Positions 17,351 through 26,724 of a DNA stretch of 64,000 nt are shown here, piece by piece. The position numbers and the translations under genes are program-made. Source of the DNA: Rhodococcoides trifolii (GTDB lineage Bacteria; Actinomycetota; Actinomycetes; Mycobacteriales; Mycobacteriaceae); NCBI RefSeq assembly GCF_014635345.1, contig NZ_BMCU01000003.1, positions 124,001-188,000 of the forward strand, given 5' to 3'. The notes under the pieces are model-generated. The model ran no database searches. It worked only from the letters and a program-made list of their open reading frames with translations, and was not told the DNA's origin. Each line of letters starts with the position of its first letter. Within the stretch, counting starts at the first letter, position 1.

Positions 17351-20300
17351 TCACCCGCGCCCGGAGTTCTCGATCAGTCGCTCGAGTTCACGAGCGTCGG
17401 GTAGATCGTCCGGTGCAATCGTGCGGCCCGACCTGACGTAGTGGAAGGCCGCGCGCACCGAGTCGAGAGGGACGGGCCGTTCGGGATGTGCTGCCGACGC
17501 CAACTCCGCCCACGCCACGCGGTACGCCGCAAGCTGCATCGTGACCGCACGCTCGTCTTCCGGACTCGGCTCGGCACCGGTCTTCCAGTCGATGACAGTC
17601 CACCCTCCGTCCGAGTCCGCGAACACGGCGTCGATGCGCCCACGCAGAACGACACCGGCGACGGTGGTCTCGAACGGAACCTCGACCTCGATCGGGCTGC
17701 GCAGAGCCCACGGTGATCGGCTGAATGCATCCTGCAGCTTCGACAATTCGCTGTCGTGTGCGGCCCCGGTGTCGGCGGCGCCCGGCAACTCGTCCATGTC
17801 CAGCAGTCGGGTTGCGCCGAAGCGCCGTTCGACCCAGGCGTGGAACGCCGTGCCGCGGCGTGCGAGCGGATTCGGCGGGTACGGGACCGGCCGACGCAGC
17901 TTCGCGGCAAGCGCGTCGGGGTCGGCGACCAGGTCGACGAGCTGACTGACCGACAATTGGCCGGGCACGATCACATCCGCAGGGCCGGTGCGTCGAGCGT
18001 CGCGTTCGGCGAGCAGGGCGTCGATGTCGGCGGCCCATCCTTCGGGATCGTCGTCGGCAGCTCTGCTGTCGGCGTTGTCTGCGTTGTCGAGTTCCGCCGA
18101 CGCGACGAGAACCGCTGCCGCGCCGAACTCGACCGCGTCGCGGCGTGTTCCGAGCGGGTCGGCGGGCCAGATCGCGGACACGGCGCTGCCCCCGAACGGG
18201 TTCTCGGCACCGTCCTCGGGTGCCGGGGCCCACAGGTCGACGACAGCGACACCGTCTGCCGATCCGGCTCCCACCGCGAAGTCGTGTAATTCGGCGAGGA
18301 AGTCCGATGCTCCACGTGGTGCGGACGCGGCACTGTCCCAGTGGTATCCCGAGACGTAGAGTGCGCGTTCGGTTCTGGTGACAGCCACGTAGAACAGGCG
18401 TCGATCCTCGGCTAGCTTGCGGCGCTTGAGGGCATCCTTGTGCGCGGTGAGGGCGGTCTCGACATCCTTGCGGTTGTAGGCGTCGGACAGGTCGAGCACG
18501 GGAACACCGTCTTCGTCGTCCGCGTCTCTTGCTCGGTCTCCCCGTAGCGACGGCGGAAGCTCCGCCACGGAGCCGAGCCAGTAGGCCGGCGCCGTGGACG
18601 ACGGGAACACTCCGCGGCTCATGTGTGGAACCGCGACGACCTCCCATTCGAGGCCCTTGGCCGCATGCACGGTCAGCACCTGTACGCGGTGCGCCGCCAC
18701 CTCCACTTCGCCGGGCGCCAAACCGTTCTCGACCGAATCGGCGGCAGCGAGAAAGCCGAGGAGGCCGGAGAGAGTGGCTGTGGGCTGATCACCGTAATCG
18801 GCCACCACGTCGGCGAAAGCGTCGAGATGTTCGCGACCGGCACCGAGCGCCTCGCCACCACGGCTCCGCGCCCCTGCCTCGATGCCGATTCCGAGAACGC
18901 GTTCCACGTCCGCGGTCAGCTCGGTGAGTGGTTGACCCAAACGGGAACGGAGAGCGTGTAATTCGGAACCGAGCTCGGTGATCCGGCGATACCCCGTAGC
19001 GGAATACGCCGACGGGTCACCCGGATCGGCAATAGCGTCGACCAGTCCCGACTGTTCGGCGCGCTCACCGGGAACCACCGCGACGAGGGCCTCGTCCAGT
19101 GCGGACTGATCGGTGACCGCGCCGGACGGGGCTCGTCGGCCGCGGGCTCCAATCCGGGCTGCACGGTCCCACAACGCACGAAGGTCGCCGATTCCCAGCC
19201 GCCATCGCGACCCGGTGAGCAGGCGCATCGCCGCGCTTCCCGCCAGCGGGTCGGCGACCAATCTGAGCATCGCCACCAGATCGGCTACTTCGGGCGTGCG
19301 GAGCAATCCACCCAACCCGACCACCTCGACGGGCAGTCCACGGCGCCGCAGTGCATCCGCCATGGGTTCGGCATCCGCGTTCCGCCTGACGAGGACCGCG
19401 GCGGTCGGCGGCTCACTGCCCGTGTCGTACGCGGCGTCGTACTCCGCCGCGATGCGCGCCGCGACCCAGTCACGCTCCTCGTCGACCGTCTCGGTGAGCG
19501 CGAGTCGCACGTCACCGGGCGCTGCGCCGGGTCGGGCGGTGAGCTCGTCGACGGCGACTCCTCGCGAACGCAACGGCGCTGCAACGAGATTGGCCAGAGC
19601 CAGTGCTTCAGGTGGGTTGCGCCAGCTGGTCGACAATTCTCGAACCGGGGCCGATCGGCCGTCCGGCAACGGGAAGTCGGAGGTGAAGCGGGGAAGATTG
19701 GCCGCCGACGCCCCTCTCCACCCGTAGATCGACTGCATCGGATCGCCCACCGCGGTGACCGCCAGACCTGCGTCCGCGCCGCCTCCGAACAACGAGGAGA
19801 GCAGAACACGCTGAGCGTGGCCGGTGTCCTGGTACTCGTCGAGTAGCACGAGCCGGAATCGGCTTCGCTCGGACACGCCGACGTCCGCGTGGTCCGACGC
19901 CAGGGTTGCCGCCAACGACATCTGACTGCCGAAGTCCAGCAGCCCCTCCCGAGCCATGACCTCGCGCAGTCGAGAGACCAAGGGCAGCAGTGCAATACGG
20001 TTGTGCTGGGTGTCCAACACGTCGAGCAGAGCCTTGCTCGGCCCGCCTCGTTGCCCGGGACCGGCGGGCAGAGTGTGCACCAGCTTGTTCAGCTCGGTGT
20101 GCGCCTCGCGCAGGTCGTCTGGACCGACGAGGTGCTCCGCCAACTGGCCCGCGAGAGCCAGCACCGCCTCCGTGATCGAGGTGGGGGTTCGGTCGAACTC
20201 GATATCGCCGTCCCAGGAACTCACCACACGGTAGGCCAGTTGCCAGAGCTCGGTCTCGGTGAGCAATCGTGCCGACGGCTCGACCGGCAGCAGAAGCCCG

Positions 20301-20731
20301 TGCTCGTCGATGAGCCGGCCCGCGTAGGAGTGGTAGGTGCTCACCTCGGGCTCACCCCCGACGATTGAATCGCGAAGTTGCCCGGACGGATCGGCCCGCA
20401 GAATGAGCTCCGAACCGGCCAGCCTGGCAAGCCGTTGCCTGATGCGAGACGTCAGCTGCTGCGCGGCCTTTCGTGTGAACGTCAGACCCAACACCTGATC
20501 GGGGTGCACGAAACCGTTGGCGACCATCCACACCACCCGCGCGGCCATGGTCTCGGTCTTGCCGGCACCGGCTCCGGCCACGACGAGAGTGGGCCCGATC
20601 GGCGCGGCGATGACCGCGGACTGCTCGGCAGTCGGCGGATTCTGTCCCAGAGCAACGGCGAGCTCACCGGGTCCGATACGGGCGTCGAGCGCACGCACCC
20701 GAGCCTTCGATCGCGCGGTGGTAGCGGTCAT
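17351..20731 (-). CDS. adnB: AdnB subunit of the AdnAB helicase-nuclease
   Basis: About 1126 residues. The N-terminal UvrD-like motor has Walker A VVAGAGAGKTETMAARV, LTFTRKAAQQL, motif II LVLLDEYQDTGHAQRV, MQSIYGWRGA and [17 protein letters not shown]. The C-terminal RecB-like nuclease has GRIDAVFADSDGGWTVIDWKTG (DWKT catalytic motif). AdnAB resects DNA double-strand ends in actinobacteria in place of RecBCD/AddAB. ATG at 20731 overlaps the adnA stop (ATGA) with GCGAGGG just upstream, indicating translational coupling. A longer start 22 codons upstream lies inside adnA and is less likely. Confidence 0.95.
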   Translation of the reverse strand: MTATTARSKARVRALDARIGPGELAVALGQNPPTAEQSAVIAAPIGPTLVVAGAGAGKTETMAARVVWMVANGFVHPDQVLGLTFTRKAAQQLTSRIRQRLARLAGSELILRADPSGQLRDSIVGGEPEVSTYHSYAGRLIDEHGLLLPVEPSARLLTETELWQLAYRVVSSWDGDIEFDRTPTSITEAVLALAGQLAEHLVGPDDLREAHTELNKLVHTLPAGPGQRGGPSKALLDVLDTQHNRIALLPLVSRLREVMAREGLLDFGSQMSLAATLASDHADVGVSERSRFRLVLLDEYQDTGHAQRVLLSSLFGGGADAGLAVTAVGDPMQSIYGWRGASAANLPRFTSDFPLPDGRSAPVRELSTSWRNPPEALALANLVAAPLRSRGVAVDELTARPGAAPGDVRLALTETVDEERDWVAARIAAEYDAAYDTGSEPPTAAVLVRRNADAEPMADALRRRGLPVEVVGLGGLLRTPEVADLVAMLRLVADPLAGSAAMRLLTGSRWRLGIGDLRALWDRAARIGARGRRAPSGAVTDQSALDEALVAVVPGERAEQSGLVDAIADPGDPSAYSATGYRRITELGSELHALRSRLGQPLTELTADVERVLGIGIEAGARSRGGEALGAGREHLDAFADVVADYGDQPTATLSGLLGFLAAADSVENGLAPGEVEVAAHRVQVLTVHAAKGLEWEVVAVPHMSRGVFPSSTAPAYWLGSVAELPPSLRGDRARDADDEDGVPVLDLSDAYNRKDVETALTAHKDALKRRKLAEDRRLFYVAVTRTERALYVSGYHWDSAASAPRGASDFLAELHDFAVGAGSADGVAVVDLWAPAPEDGAENPFGGSAVSAIWPADPLGTRRDAVEFGAAAVLVASAELDNADNADSRAADDDPEGWAADIDALLAERDARRTGPADVIVPGQLSVSQLVDLVADPDALAAKLRRPVPYPPNPLARRGTAFHAWVERRFGATRLLDMDELPGAADTGAAHDSELSKLQDAFSRSPWALRSPIEVEVPFETTVAGVVLRGRIDAVFADSDGGWTVIDWKTGAEPSPEDERAVTMQLAAYRVAWAELASAAHPERPVPLDSVRAAFHYVRSGRTIAPDDLPDARELERLIENSGRG

Positions 20732-23700
20732 CCCTCGCTCACCTGCCTTCCGGTGTCCTGGGCGGGGCAGCTCGAGGCTATCGAGCAGTGCCGACACCCG
20801 TCGTTGACTCTCGCTTCGAACGACGGTCCTCGAGTGGCCGATGCCGCGGTGGCGATGGTGTCCCTCCAGGCGTCGACGTCGCCGGGTGACAACGGATTCT
20901 GCGTGCGCTCGGTCGCTCCGACGCCGCGATGGGGCTTGGCGACGAAAACGAGGCGCGCCCCTCCTGGTTCGGTGGCGGGTTCCCCCGCGATGGCGCCGGC
21001 CGCCGCAGCGACTTGATACGTGGCAAGCTGAGCGTGTTCGGCTGCTGCGGATTTCGTGACGGGACTCTTCGCCGTTTTCACGTCGATGATCACCGGCCGA
21101 CCGTCGTTGTCGCGTTCGAGTCGGTCGATTCTTCCGCGCAGCCTGATCTCGGGTTCGTCGGGCGTTCGGGCGGCCAGGACACCGTCCACCGGAACCTCGA
21201 CTCCGATTTCAGTCAGCTCCGAGCGTGACGTCTGCAGCCACTGCGCGAACGTGTCGAGCATGGACGCCGTTCGATCCAGCTCCTTGCGTGAATACCATGC
21301 AGAACCGAGATCAACTGCTGTCCAAGCAGTTTCGAGAGATGCGCGCACTCGGTCCGGCGGAATGTGTCCGGCGACGGCCTGCACGAGCGTGTGAACCAGG
21401 TTCCCGGTGACCGCATGCACCGTGTCGCCGTCGTTGCCACCGGACCGTTCCAGCGCCCACCGCAACGGGCAGGTGCTCAGCTGCTCGACGGTGGACGGAG
21501 ACATGGGCACGGGACCGTCCCCGGTACTCCACAGCGGTTTCTGTGTACTGACATCGGACGTGCCGTACCAGTCGTCGGGATGTGCGCCACGAACACCTTC
21601 GCGGGCCAACCTCGCGAGCGATTCTGCGGCGCGGCGGTGCTTCGCCGGATCTCGATCTGCGACACGCGGATCAGACACGACACTGCGTAGCTGAGCAACC
21701 AGGGACGGCAAGGACAGCACGTGGCCGCGGCGAGCCTTCGACAGTTCGGCGGTGGCGTCACCGGTCTCCGGGTCGGCCACCAATTCGTCCAGGAAACGCG
21801 AATGCACCAGATCCGAATCGGTCACCGAATCGACGGCGGTCACCAGGAGCCGTCGACGCGCTCGACTGCACGCAAGCAGGAACAAGCGCCGCTCGTCGGC
21901 GAGCAACGGCGCTGTCCGCGAGACCGTTCCCGCCAAGGACTTCTCACCGTCGGCGACACCGCTCGCAAGATCGACGAGCGCTTCGACTCCGAGCAGTGAC
22001 CCGCGTGCTCGCAGGCTGGGCCACAGACCTTCCTGCACACCGGCGACGGCGACGACGTCCCATTCGCGACCCGCCGCGGAATGGGCGCTCAGAACACAGA
22101 CTGCATCGGCGGGAGCCACGGTGCGCGAACGTGATTCGCTCGGAATCTCTTGATCGGTGACGTACTCGACGAAACCACCGACCGTTGCACGGGGCAGCCG
22201 GTCGACGTAGTTGGCTGCCGCGTCGAACAACGCGACGACGGTGTCCAGGTCGCGATCGGCCTGCGCTCCGAGTGGTCCACCGCGTTCGGATGCCGCAACC
22301 CACTTCCGTTCCAGACCGGACGCGTGCCAGGCCGCCCACAACGCGTCCTCCACCGCGCGATCGTCCCGCCGCAGCACCGCGTCGGCCTTGACGAGGACGG
22401 TACGCACCCGGCGCAACGGCGCGGCCTCGACGTCGCTCAATTGCGCCAGCACAGCGTCGGCCTCGCCGTCGCCTCGGAGTTCCAGTGCGATTCGCAGCAG
22501 CTCCGTGGAGTCGCGGTCACCGCCGCGTGCGACGTCTCCGCGGCGCAGACCGCGCCGAAGACGGCGCAGGGCAAGGGGATCGGCTCCGCCTATGGGTCCT
22601 TCGATCAGTGCCACCGCGTCCTCACCGGTGAATGGCGACCGGCCTCCGGCCTTCCCGGTGAATGGCGACCGGCCTCCGGCCTTCCCGGTGAATGGCGACC
22701 GGCCCAAGTCGGCGTCTGCGGAGACGGCGCCGAGTACCAGCAACAGGGCCACCGCACCTCGCTGCCGATGCAGCGGCAGCTCCGTCGCCGAGGCCACCAC
22801 GGGTACGCCCGCCGCATGCAGAGCGCGACGAATCGGCGCCAGTGCGCGCGGCACCGAGCGCACCACCACGGCCATGGACGACCACGGCACCCCGTCGACG
22901 AGATGTGCGCGCCGCAAGGTGTCGGCGACGACGGCGGCCTCCTTCGCCGTGGACGTGGCCACCTCGACGCGGACCGGAACCTCGACTCGGACCGGAACCT
23001 CGACAAGGACCGGATCCTCGACGCCGACAGGAACAATGTCCGTCTGGTCGGCGAACGACAGAGCGACCCGAGTCGGCGAGCTACCGGGCAGTCGCGCTGC
23101 TACCGCTGCGGTCACCCGCCCGATCGCGGGGTCGGAGCGGAAGTTGGTGCGAAGTACGACGCGCGTGGCCTGGCCGCGAGTGTCGAACTCTCGCAGGAAT
23201 GTCGGGTCCGCGCCCCGAAATGCGAACACGGCCTGATCCGGATCACCGCTGACGACGGAGCTCGATGCACCCACCGCGAGAAGGCGAACAATCTCCGCCG
23301 CTTGAGGATCGAGGTGCTGCGCATCGTCGACCAGCACGTGGCGCACCCGCGCGCGTTCGCTCTGCAGAAGGTCCGGATCGGTGGCGAACGCCGTGAGTGC
23401 TGCCCCCACCAACTCCGCCGCGTCCAGTCCGGGCGCAGTGGCCTCGGGCGCTTCCACGCCGACGGACCCCCGCAGAATCATGGCCTGCTCGTACTGAGCC
23501 GCGAACCGTCCCGCCGCCACCCACTCGGGCCGTTTGTGACGTCGGCCCCAGCGCACGAGGTCCTCCGGACCGAGACCCCGTTCGACCGACCGGAGGATGA
23601 GGTTGCGCAACTCCGCCGCGAAGCCGACGAGGCCCAGTGCGGGTCTGATCGACTCCGGCCACGCGTGCGCGCCGTCGGCCACCTCGCCGCGCAACATCTC

Positions 23701-24159
23701 TCGTAACACCGCATCCTGCTCCGCTCCGGTCAACAGGCGCGGTGGCCGGTTTCCGTGCGCCGAGGCCTGGAGCCGAAGTACGGCAAAGGCATACGAGTGA
23801 ACGGTGCGAACCAGCGGCTCGCGGGTGGCGCGTGCCGCTCCGCCGGAGCCGAGCACGCCGGCGGTGATCTGCTCACGCATGGCGACGGCAGCCCGCTTCG
23901 AGTGGGTGAGCACCAGGACCGACTCGGGGTCGTCGTGCGCATCCACGATGCGAGCGACGGCCGCGTCCGCCAGCAGCGCGGATTTTCCCGTTCCTGCGGC
24001 GCCGAACACCTGCCACGCGCGACCGGACGAACCCGCATCGAGGATGGGCGCGACCTCGTCGGGCCACGCGCGCCGGGGAGTGTCCACCACCTGCCGACGT
24101 ACCAGCGTGGCCGTGCGGTCGGCCCGCCCGGACCCCGGCCTCACCGCATCGTCGATCAT
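20728..24159 (-). CDS. adnA: AdnA subunit of the AdnAB helicase-nuclease
   Basis: 1143 residues. Walker A is FGAAGTGKSALLADA. Motif II reads HVLVDDAQHLDPQ, so the usual DExQ is DDAQ. Motif III is PDQAVFAFRGADP. The C-terminal nuclease has RLRGRIDRLERDNDGR and VIIDVKTAK. Four cysteines (STCPLRW, then CRHCSIASSCP) fit the C...CxxC-x5-C pattern of a nuclease 4Fe-4S cluster. Two internal tandem repeats are annotated separately: PVRVEV units (~380-400) and GGRSPFTGKA units (~485-512). Both fall in the middle of the motor domain and are likely surface-loop expansions. It is the first gene of the adnAB operon and divergent from the lipV-like gene. Confidence 0.93.
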   Translation of the reverse strand: MIDDAVRPGSGRADRTATLVRRQVVDTPRRAWPDEVAPILDAGSSGRAWQVFGAAGTGKSALLADAAVARIVDAHDDPESVLVLTHSKRAAVAMREQITAGVLGSGGAARATREPLVRTVHSYAFAVLRLQASAHGNRPPRLLTGAEQDAVLREMLRGEVADGAHAWPESIRPALGLVGFAAELRNLILRSVERGLGPEDLVRWGRRHKRPEWVAAGRFAAQYEQAMILRGSVGVEAPEATAPGLDAAELVGAALTAFATDPDLLQSERARVRHVLVDDAQHLDPQAAEIVRLLAVGASSSVVSGDPDQAVFAFRGADPTFLREFDTRGQATRVVLRTNFRSDPAIGRVTAAVAARLPGSSPTRVALSFADQTDIVPVGVEDPVLVEVPVRVEVPVRVEVATSTAKEAAVVADTLRRAHLVDGVPWSSMAVVVRSVPRALAPIRRALHAAGVPVVASATELPLHRQRGAVALLLVLGAVSADADLGRSPFTGKAGGRSPFTGKAGGRSPFTGEDAVALIEGPIGGADPLALRRLRRGLRRGDVARGGDRDSTELLRIALELRGDGEADAVLAQLSDVEAAPLRRVRTVLVKADAVLRRDDRAVEDALWAAWHASGLERKWVAASERGGPLGAQADRDLDTVVALFDAAANYVDRLPRATVGGFVEYVTDQEIPSESRSRTVAPADAVCVLSAHSAAGREWDVVAVAGVQEGLWPSLRARGSLLGVEALVDLASGVADGEKSLAGTVSRTAPLLADERRLFLLACSRARRRLLVTAVDSVTDSDLVHSRFLDELVADPETGDATAELSKARRGHVLSLPSLVAQLRSVVSDPRVADRDPAKHRRAAESLARLAREGVRGAHPDDWYGTSDVSTQKPLWSTGDGPVPMSPSTVEQLSTCPLRWALERSGGNDGDTVHAVTGNLVHTLVQAVAGHIPPDRVRASLETAWTAVDLGSAWYSRKELDRTASMLDTFAQWLQTSRSELTEIGVEVPVDGVLAARTPDEPEIRLRGRIDRLERDNDGRPVIIDVKTAKSPVTKSAAAEHAQLATYQVAAAAGAIAGEPATEPGGARLVFVAKPHRGVGATERTQNPLSPGDVDAWRDTIATAASATRGPSFEARVNDGCRHCSIASSCPAQDTGRQVSEG
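22625..22704 (-). repeat. 30-bp tandem repeat inside adnA carrying the palindromic element
   Basis: Two complete copies and a 20-bp partial copy of a 30-bp unit, identical at every base. Translated, they give GGRSPFTGKA repeated. Each full unit contains the palindromic core GACCGGCCTCCGGCC (22637-22651 and 22667-22681), also present in nirB and the DUF3152 gene. Confidence 0.93.
22963..23016 (-). repeat. 18-bp tandem repeat inside adnA
   Basis: Three consecutive near-identical 18-bp units (CTCGACGCGGACCGGAAC and variants, with a partial fourth). They encode PVRVEV/PVLVEV hexapeptides. The frame is preserved. The insertion lies about 260 bp upstream, in gene direction, of the 30-bp repeat. 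Confidence 0.88.
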
Positions 24160-24239
24160 GAACGCATTGCATCATGTGGGTACGACATACCCGTACCCAC
24201 TGCAGCAACGTGGCCACAGAAGACGCGAGGAGGCTTTCG

Positions 24240-25019
24240 ATGCCCGAAATCGAGGTCCACACCTACGGACCGACCGACGGTCCCGAGGTGTTGGCTATTC
24301 ACGGAATGACCGGGCACGGCCAACGGTGGGAGTCCTGGTCGAAGTACCTGCCCGAAGCCAGGATCATCGCGCCGGACCTCATCGGACACGGTCGATCGCG
24401 TTCCACCCCACCGTGGTCGATCGACGCGCAGGTCGAAGCGCTCGTCGACGTGCTCGATGCGCACGCGTCGGGACCGGTCGTCGTCGTGGGCCATTCGTAC
24501 GGCGGCGCGATCGCGATCCATCTTGCGCGCCGCAGTCCGGAACGGGTTCGGGCCCTTGCACTGTTCGATCCGGCGATCGGCCTCGATCCGGACGAACTGT
24601 TGGACGTCGCGATGTCGACGGTGCAGCACAGCGAGTACACCGACGCCGACGAGGCGCGTGCGGAGAAGCTCGGCGGCGCCTGGAGAGACGTCGACCCCGC
24701 GCTGGTCGATGCCGAGATCGAGGAGCACCTGGTGACCACCGATTCCGGGCGCGTGCGGTGGCGTCTGTCGGTGCCCGCCATCGTGGCGTCGTGGGGTGAA
24801 CTGGCCAGGCCGTTCGTCCTGCCGCCGGCCGATCTACCGGTCACCGTCGTACAGGCGATGCAGGTGCAACCTCCCTACGTGACCGCGGCGTTCGAAGCAG
24901 CGCTGCGGGACTCGCTGCCGCACATGCGGTACGAGCACTTCGACTGCGATCACATGGTTCCGCAAGCGAAACCTGCCGAGTCCGCCGAGTTGGTCCGCGA
25001 CCTCATCGCCCGGGGGTAG
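24240..25019 (+). CDS. lipV: alpha/beta hydrolase, LipV-like
   Basis: 259 residues. The oxyanion region is LAIHGMTGHGQRWESW. The nucleophile elbow GHSYGGAIAIHLARR supplies the catalytic Ser. LFDPAIGLD follows, and DCDHMVPQAKP supplies the C-terminal His. Gene position next to adnA matches M. tuberculosis Rv3203 (LipV), annotated as a lipase/esterase. Substrate unknown. ATG at 24240 has GAGGAGG 7 nt upstream. An upstream in-frame start would overlap the adnA promoter region. No signal peptide. Confidence 0.88.
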   Translation: MPEIEVHTYGPTDGPEVLAIHGMTGHGQRWESWSKYLPEARIIAPDLIGHGRSRSTPPWSIDAQVEALVDVLDAHASGPVVVVGHSYGGAIAIHLARRSPERVRALALFDPAIGLDPDELLDVAMSTVQHSEYTDADEARAEKLGGAWRDVDPALVDAEIEEHLVTTDSGRVRWRLSVPAIVASWGELARPFVLPPADLPVTVVQAMQVQPPYVTAAFEAALRDSLPHMRYEHFDCDHMVPQAKPAESAELVRDLIARG

Positions 25020-25035
25020 ACCGAACCGGAACCGG

Positions 25036-26514
25036 TCAGACGACGACGGACGGCCGCCGTGGCGCGGAGTCGACCGACAGACTCTGCGCCGCAGTGATGT
25101 CGGCCAGAACTGCCACCGCATCGGTGATGTCGGCGAGAGCTCGCGTGAACGGAATCCGCTGATGATCGTCGAACGCGTGACCCAGCCCGAACCTCGGGCC
25201 GGGAGCGAGAAGTACCCCCCGGGCGTGTGCCGCTGCGACGAGATCGGTCGACCGTAGATCCGTGGGCAGTCGGCACCACAGCGACAGACCACCCGCAGGA
25301 AGTCGAAAACTCCAGTCTGGCAACATCTCTCGAACCGATGCGGCAAGGTGATCGCGTGCAGCGCGGAGGCTCTGCGAGCGCGCACCGCATACCTCGTCGT
25401 AGTGATCGAGAAGCAGGGCCGCGACGGTCTGATCCAGGATCGATGCCGACAACTGCCGGCGCGCGTAGGTGGAGGCGATTCGGTCGATCATCGACGGTTC
25501 GGCTCGCACCCACCCGACGCGGATTCCTCCCCAGACGGTCTTGCTGGTCGATCCGAGGGTGATGGTCGCGCGGGCGGGAGTGGCGACACCGAACGGTTCG
25601 AGAGCCGGTGAGTCGTCCAGACCGAGGTCCGCCGACACCTCGTCGACGACGGTGAGCACACCGTGACGGTGCATCGTCGCGGACAGCCGCCGACGACTGT
25701 CGACCGGCAGACGCGTCCCGGACGGATTGGAGAAGTCCGGCATGAAGTAGGCCAGAGTCGGAGCGCTCTGACGTGCCGCGAGATCGGCCGCGGCGACGAA
25801 ACCGTCGGGGTCGTCCGGATCCACCGAGACCGGTATGCACCGCCCACCGGTGGATGCCACGGCGTCCACCACCCCCGGATACGTCGGATGCTCGACGAGC
25901 ACGCGACCTCCCGGTTCGATCAGCGTGTCGAGAATCGCGTGAGCGGCATCCGAGGCTCCACACGTGATCAGAATGTTCGAGGTGGACGTCGGGAGACCAC
26001 GGCGGGTGTAGTACGCGGCAACCGATTCCTTGAGCTCGACCGATCCGCCCGGGGCGTATCCGCTGTCGGGCAACCGGTCTCGAACGCGTTCCACGGCGTG
26101 CAGGTAGGCCTCGTGCAGGAGCGGTGATGCGGACGGCGACGCGTTGACGAATTCGAGTACGCCGGATCCGTTGTGGCGCGACAGCGATCCCCACGACTCT
26201 CGTGCGGTCGGCGCCACGAACGTTCCGGCTCCCTGCTGCGAGCGGAGCAGTCCTGCGTCCCGCAGGTCTCGGTAGGCCGATGCGACGGTGACCCGGCTGA
26301 CGCCGAGGCTCGCCGACAATGCCCGCTCGGCCGGCAATCTCGTTCCGGACGAGAGGACGCCGGTCTCCACGAGTCGGCGCAACTCGGACGCAAGGTGCGC
26401 GTAGAGCGGACTTCCCGACGCCCGAGACGACGCTTCGAGGGTGGGGGCGCCGAGTGCGTCGGCGAGCCTTCCGGCGGACATCGACGAAATGTGGTTCGGA
26501 ATCACAGTCGACAT
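25036..26514 (-). CDS. MocR-family regulator (GntR wHTH plus aminotransferase-like domain)
   Basis: About 492 residues. The GntR winged helix spans ~45-110: LASELRRLVETGVLSSGTRL, then VSRVTVASAYRDLRDAGLL. A fold-type I PLP domain follows, with the aldimine-lysine motif GSTSKTVWGGIRVGWVR, PDFSNPSGTRLP and VVDEVSADLGLD. MocR proteins are PLP-sensing regulators. The target is not evident. The ATG at 26514 is preferred because the frame upstream of it contains the operator-like repeats. It is not part of the mycobacterial gene order here and begins the accessory block. Confidence 0.88.
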   Translation of the reverse strand: MSTVIPNHISSMSAGRLADALGAPTLEASSRASGSPLYAHLASELRRLVETGVLSSGTRLPAERALSASLGVSRVTVASAYRDLRDAGLLRSQQGAGTFVAPTARESWGSLSRHNGSGVLEFVNASPSASPLLHEAYLHAVERVRDRLPDSGYAPGGSVELKESVAAYYTRRGLPTSTSNILITCGASDAAHAILDTLIEPGGRVLVEHPTYPGVVDAVASTGGRCIPVSVDPDDPDGFVAAADLAARQSAPTLAYFMPDFSNPSGTRLPVDSRRRLSATMHRHGVLTVVDEVSADLGLDDSPALEPFGVATPARATITLGSTSKTVWGGIRVGWVRAEPSMIDRIASTYARRQLSASILDQTVAALLLDHYDEVCGARSQSLRAARDHLAASVREMLPDWSFRLPAGGLSLWCRLPTDLRSTDLVAAAHARGVLLAPGPRFGLGHAFDDHQRIPFTRALADITDAVAVLADITAAQSLSVDSAPRRPSVVV

Positions 26515-26564
26515 CAGTCCATTCTGACACAGTGGACTGCGGATTTCCGCAGAATCACAGTCCA
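26515..26564. promoter_or_regulatory. operator-like array upstream of mocR
   Basis: The heptamer CAGTCCA occurs three times in 50 bp: 26515-26521, inverted as TGGACTG at 26533-26539, and 26558-26564. A perfect 16-bp palindrome, CTGCGGATTTCCGCAG, lies at 26537-26552 between them. The array sits directly before the mocR start codon and fits MocR autoregulation, since such proteins bind paired repeats of mixed orientation. Binding is inferred. Confidence 0.6.
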
Positions 26565-26574
26565 TTATCGATCT

Positions 26575-26700
26575 ATGGTCATCATTGGAGTGCTCGTGGT
26601 TCTGTCCATCATCGGTGCGGTCTGCTCGGCCGGAACGGTCGGCAACGGGGGCCGCTGCGCGCGGTCGGGCCCGCCGCGCAGTCGGGTGTATTCGGACTGA
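26575..26700 (+). CDS. possible 41-residue membrane peptide
   Basis: ATG at 26575 opens a 41-codon frame beginning MVIIGVLVVLSIIGAVCSAG, one predicted TM helix, then a basic tail. No Shine-Dalgarno sequence is visible; if real, it would be translated leaderless from the promoter shared with mocR. It ends 24 bp before the mobA-moeA fusion. I do not recognise it. It could be a non-functional remnant. Confidence 0.3.
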   Translation: MVIIGVLVVLSIIGAVCSAGTVGNGGRCARSGPPRSRVYSD

Positions 26701-26724
26701 CGGTGCTGTCGCTAGGCTCGAACG

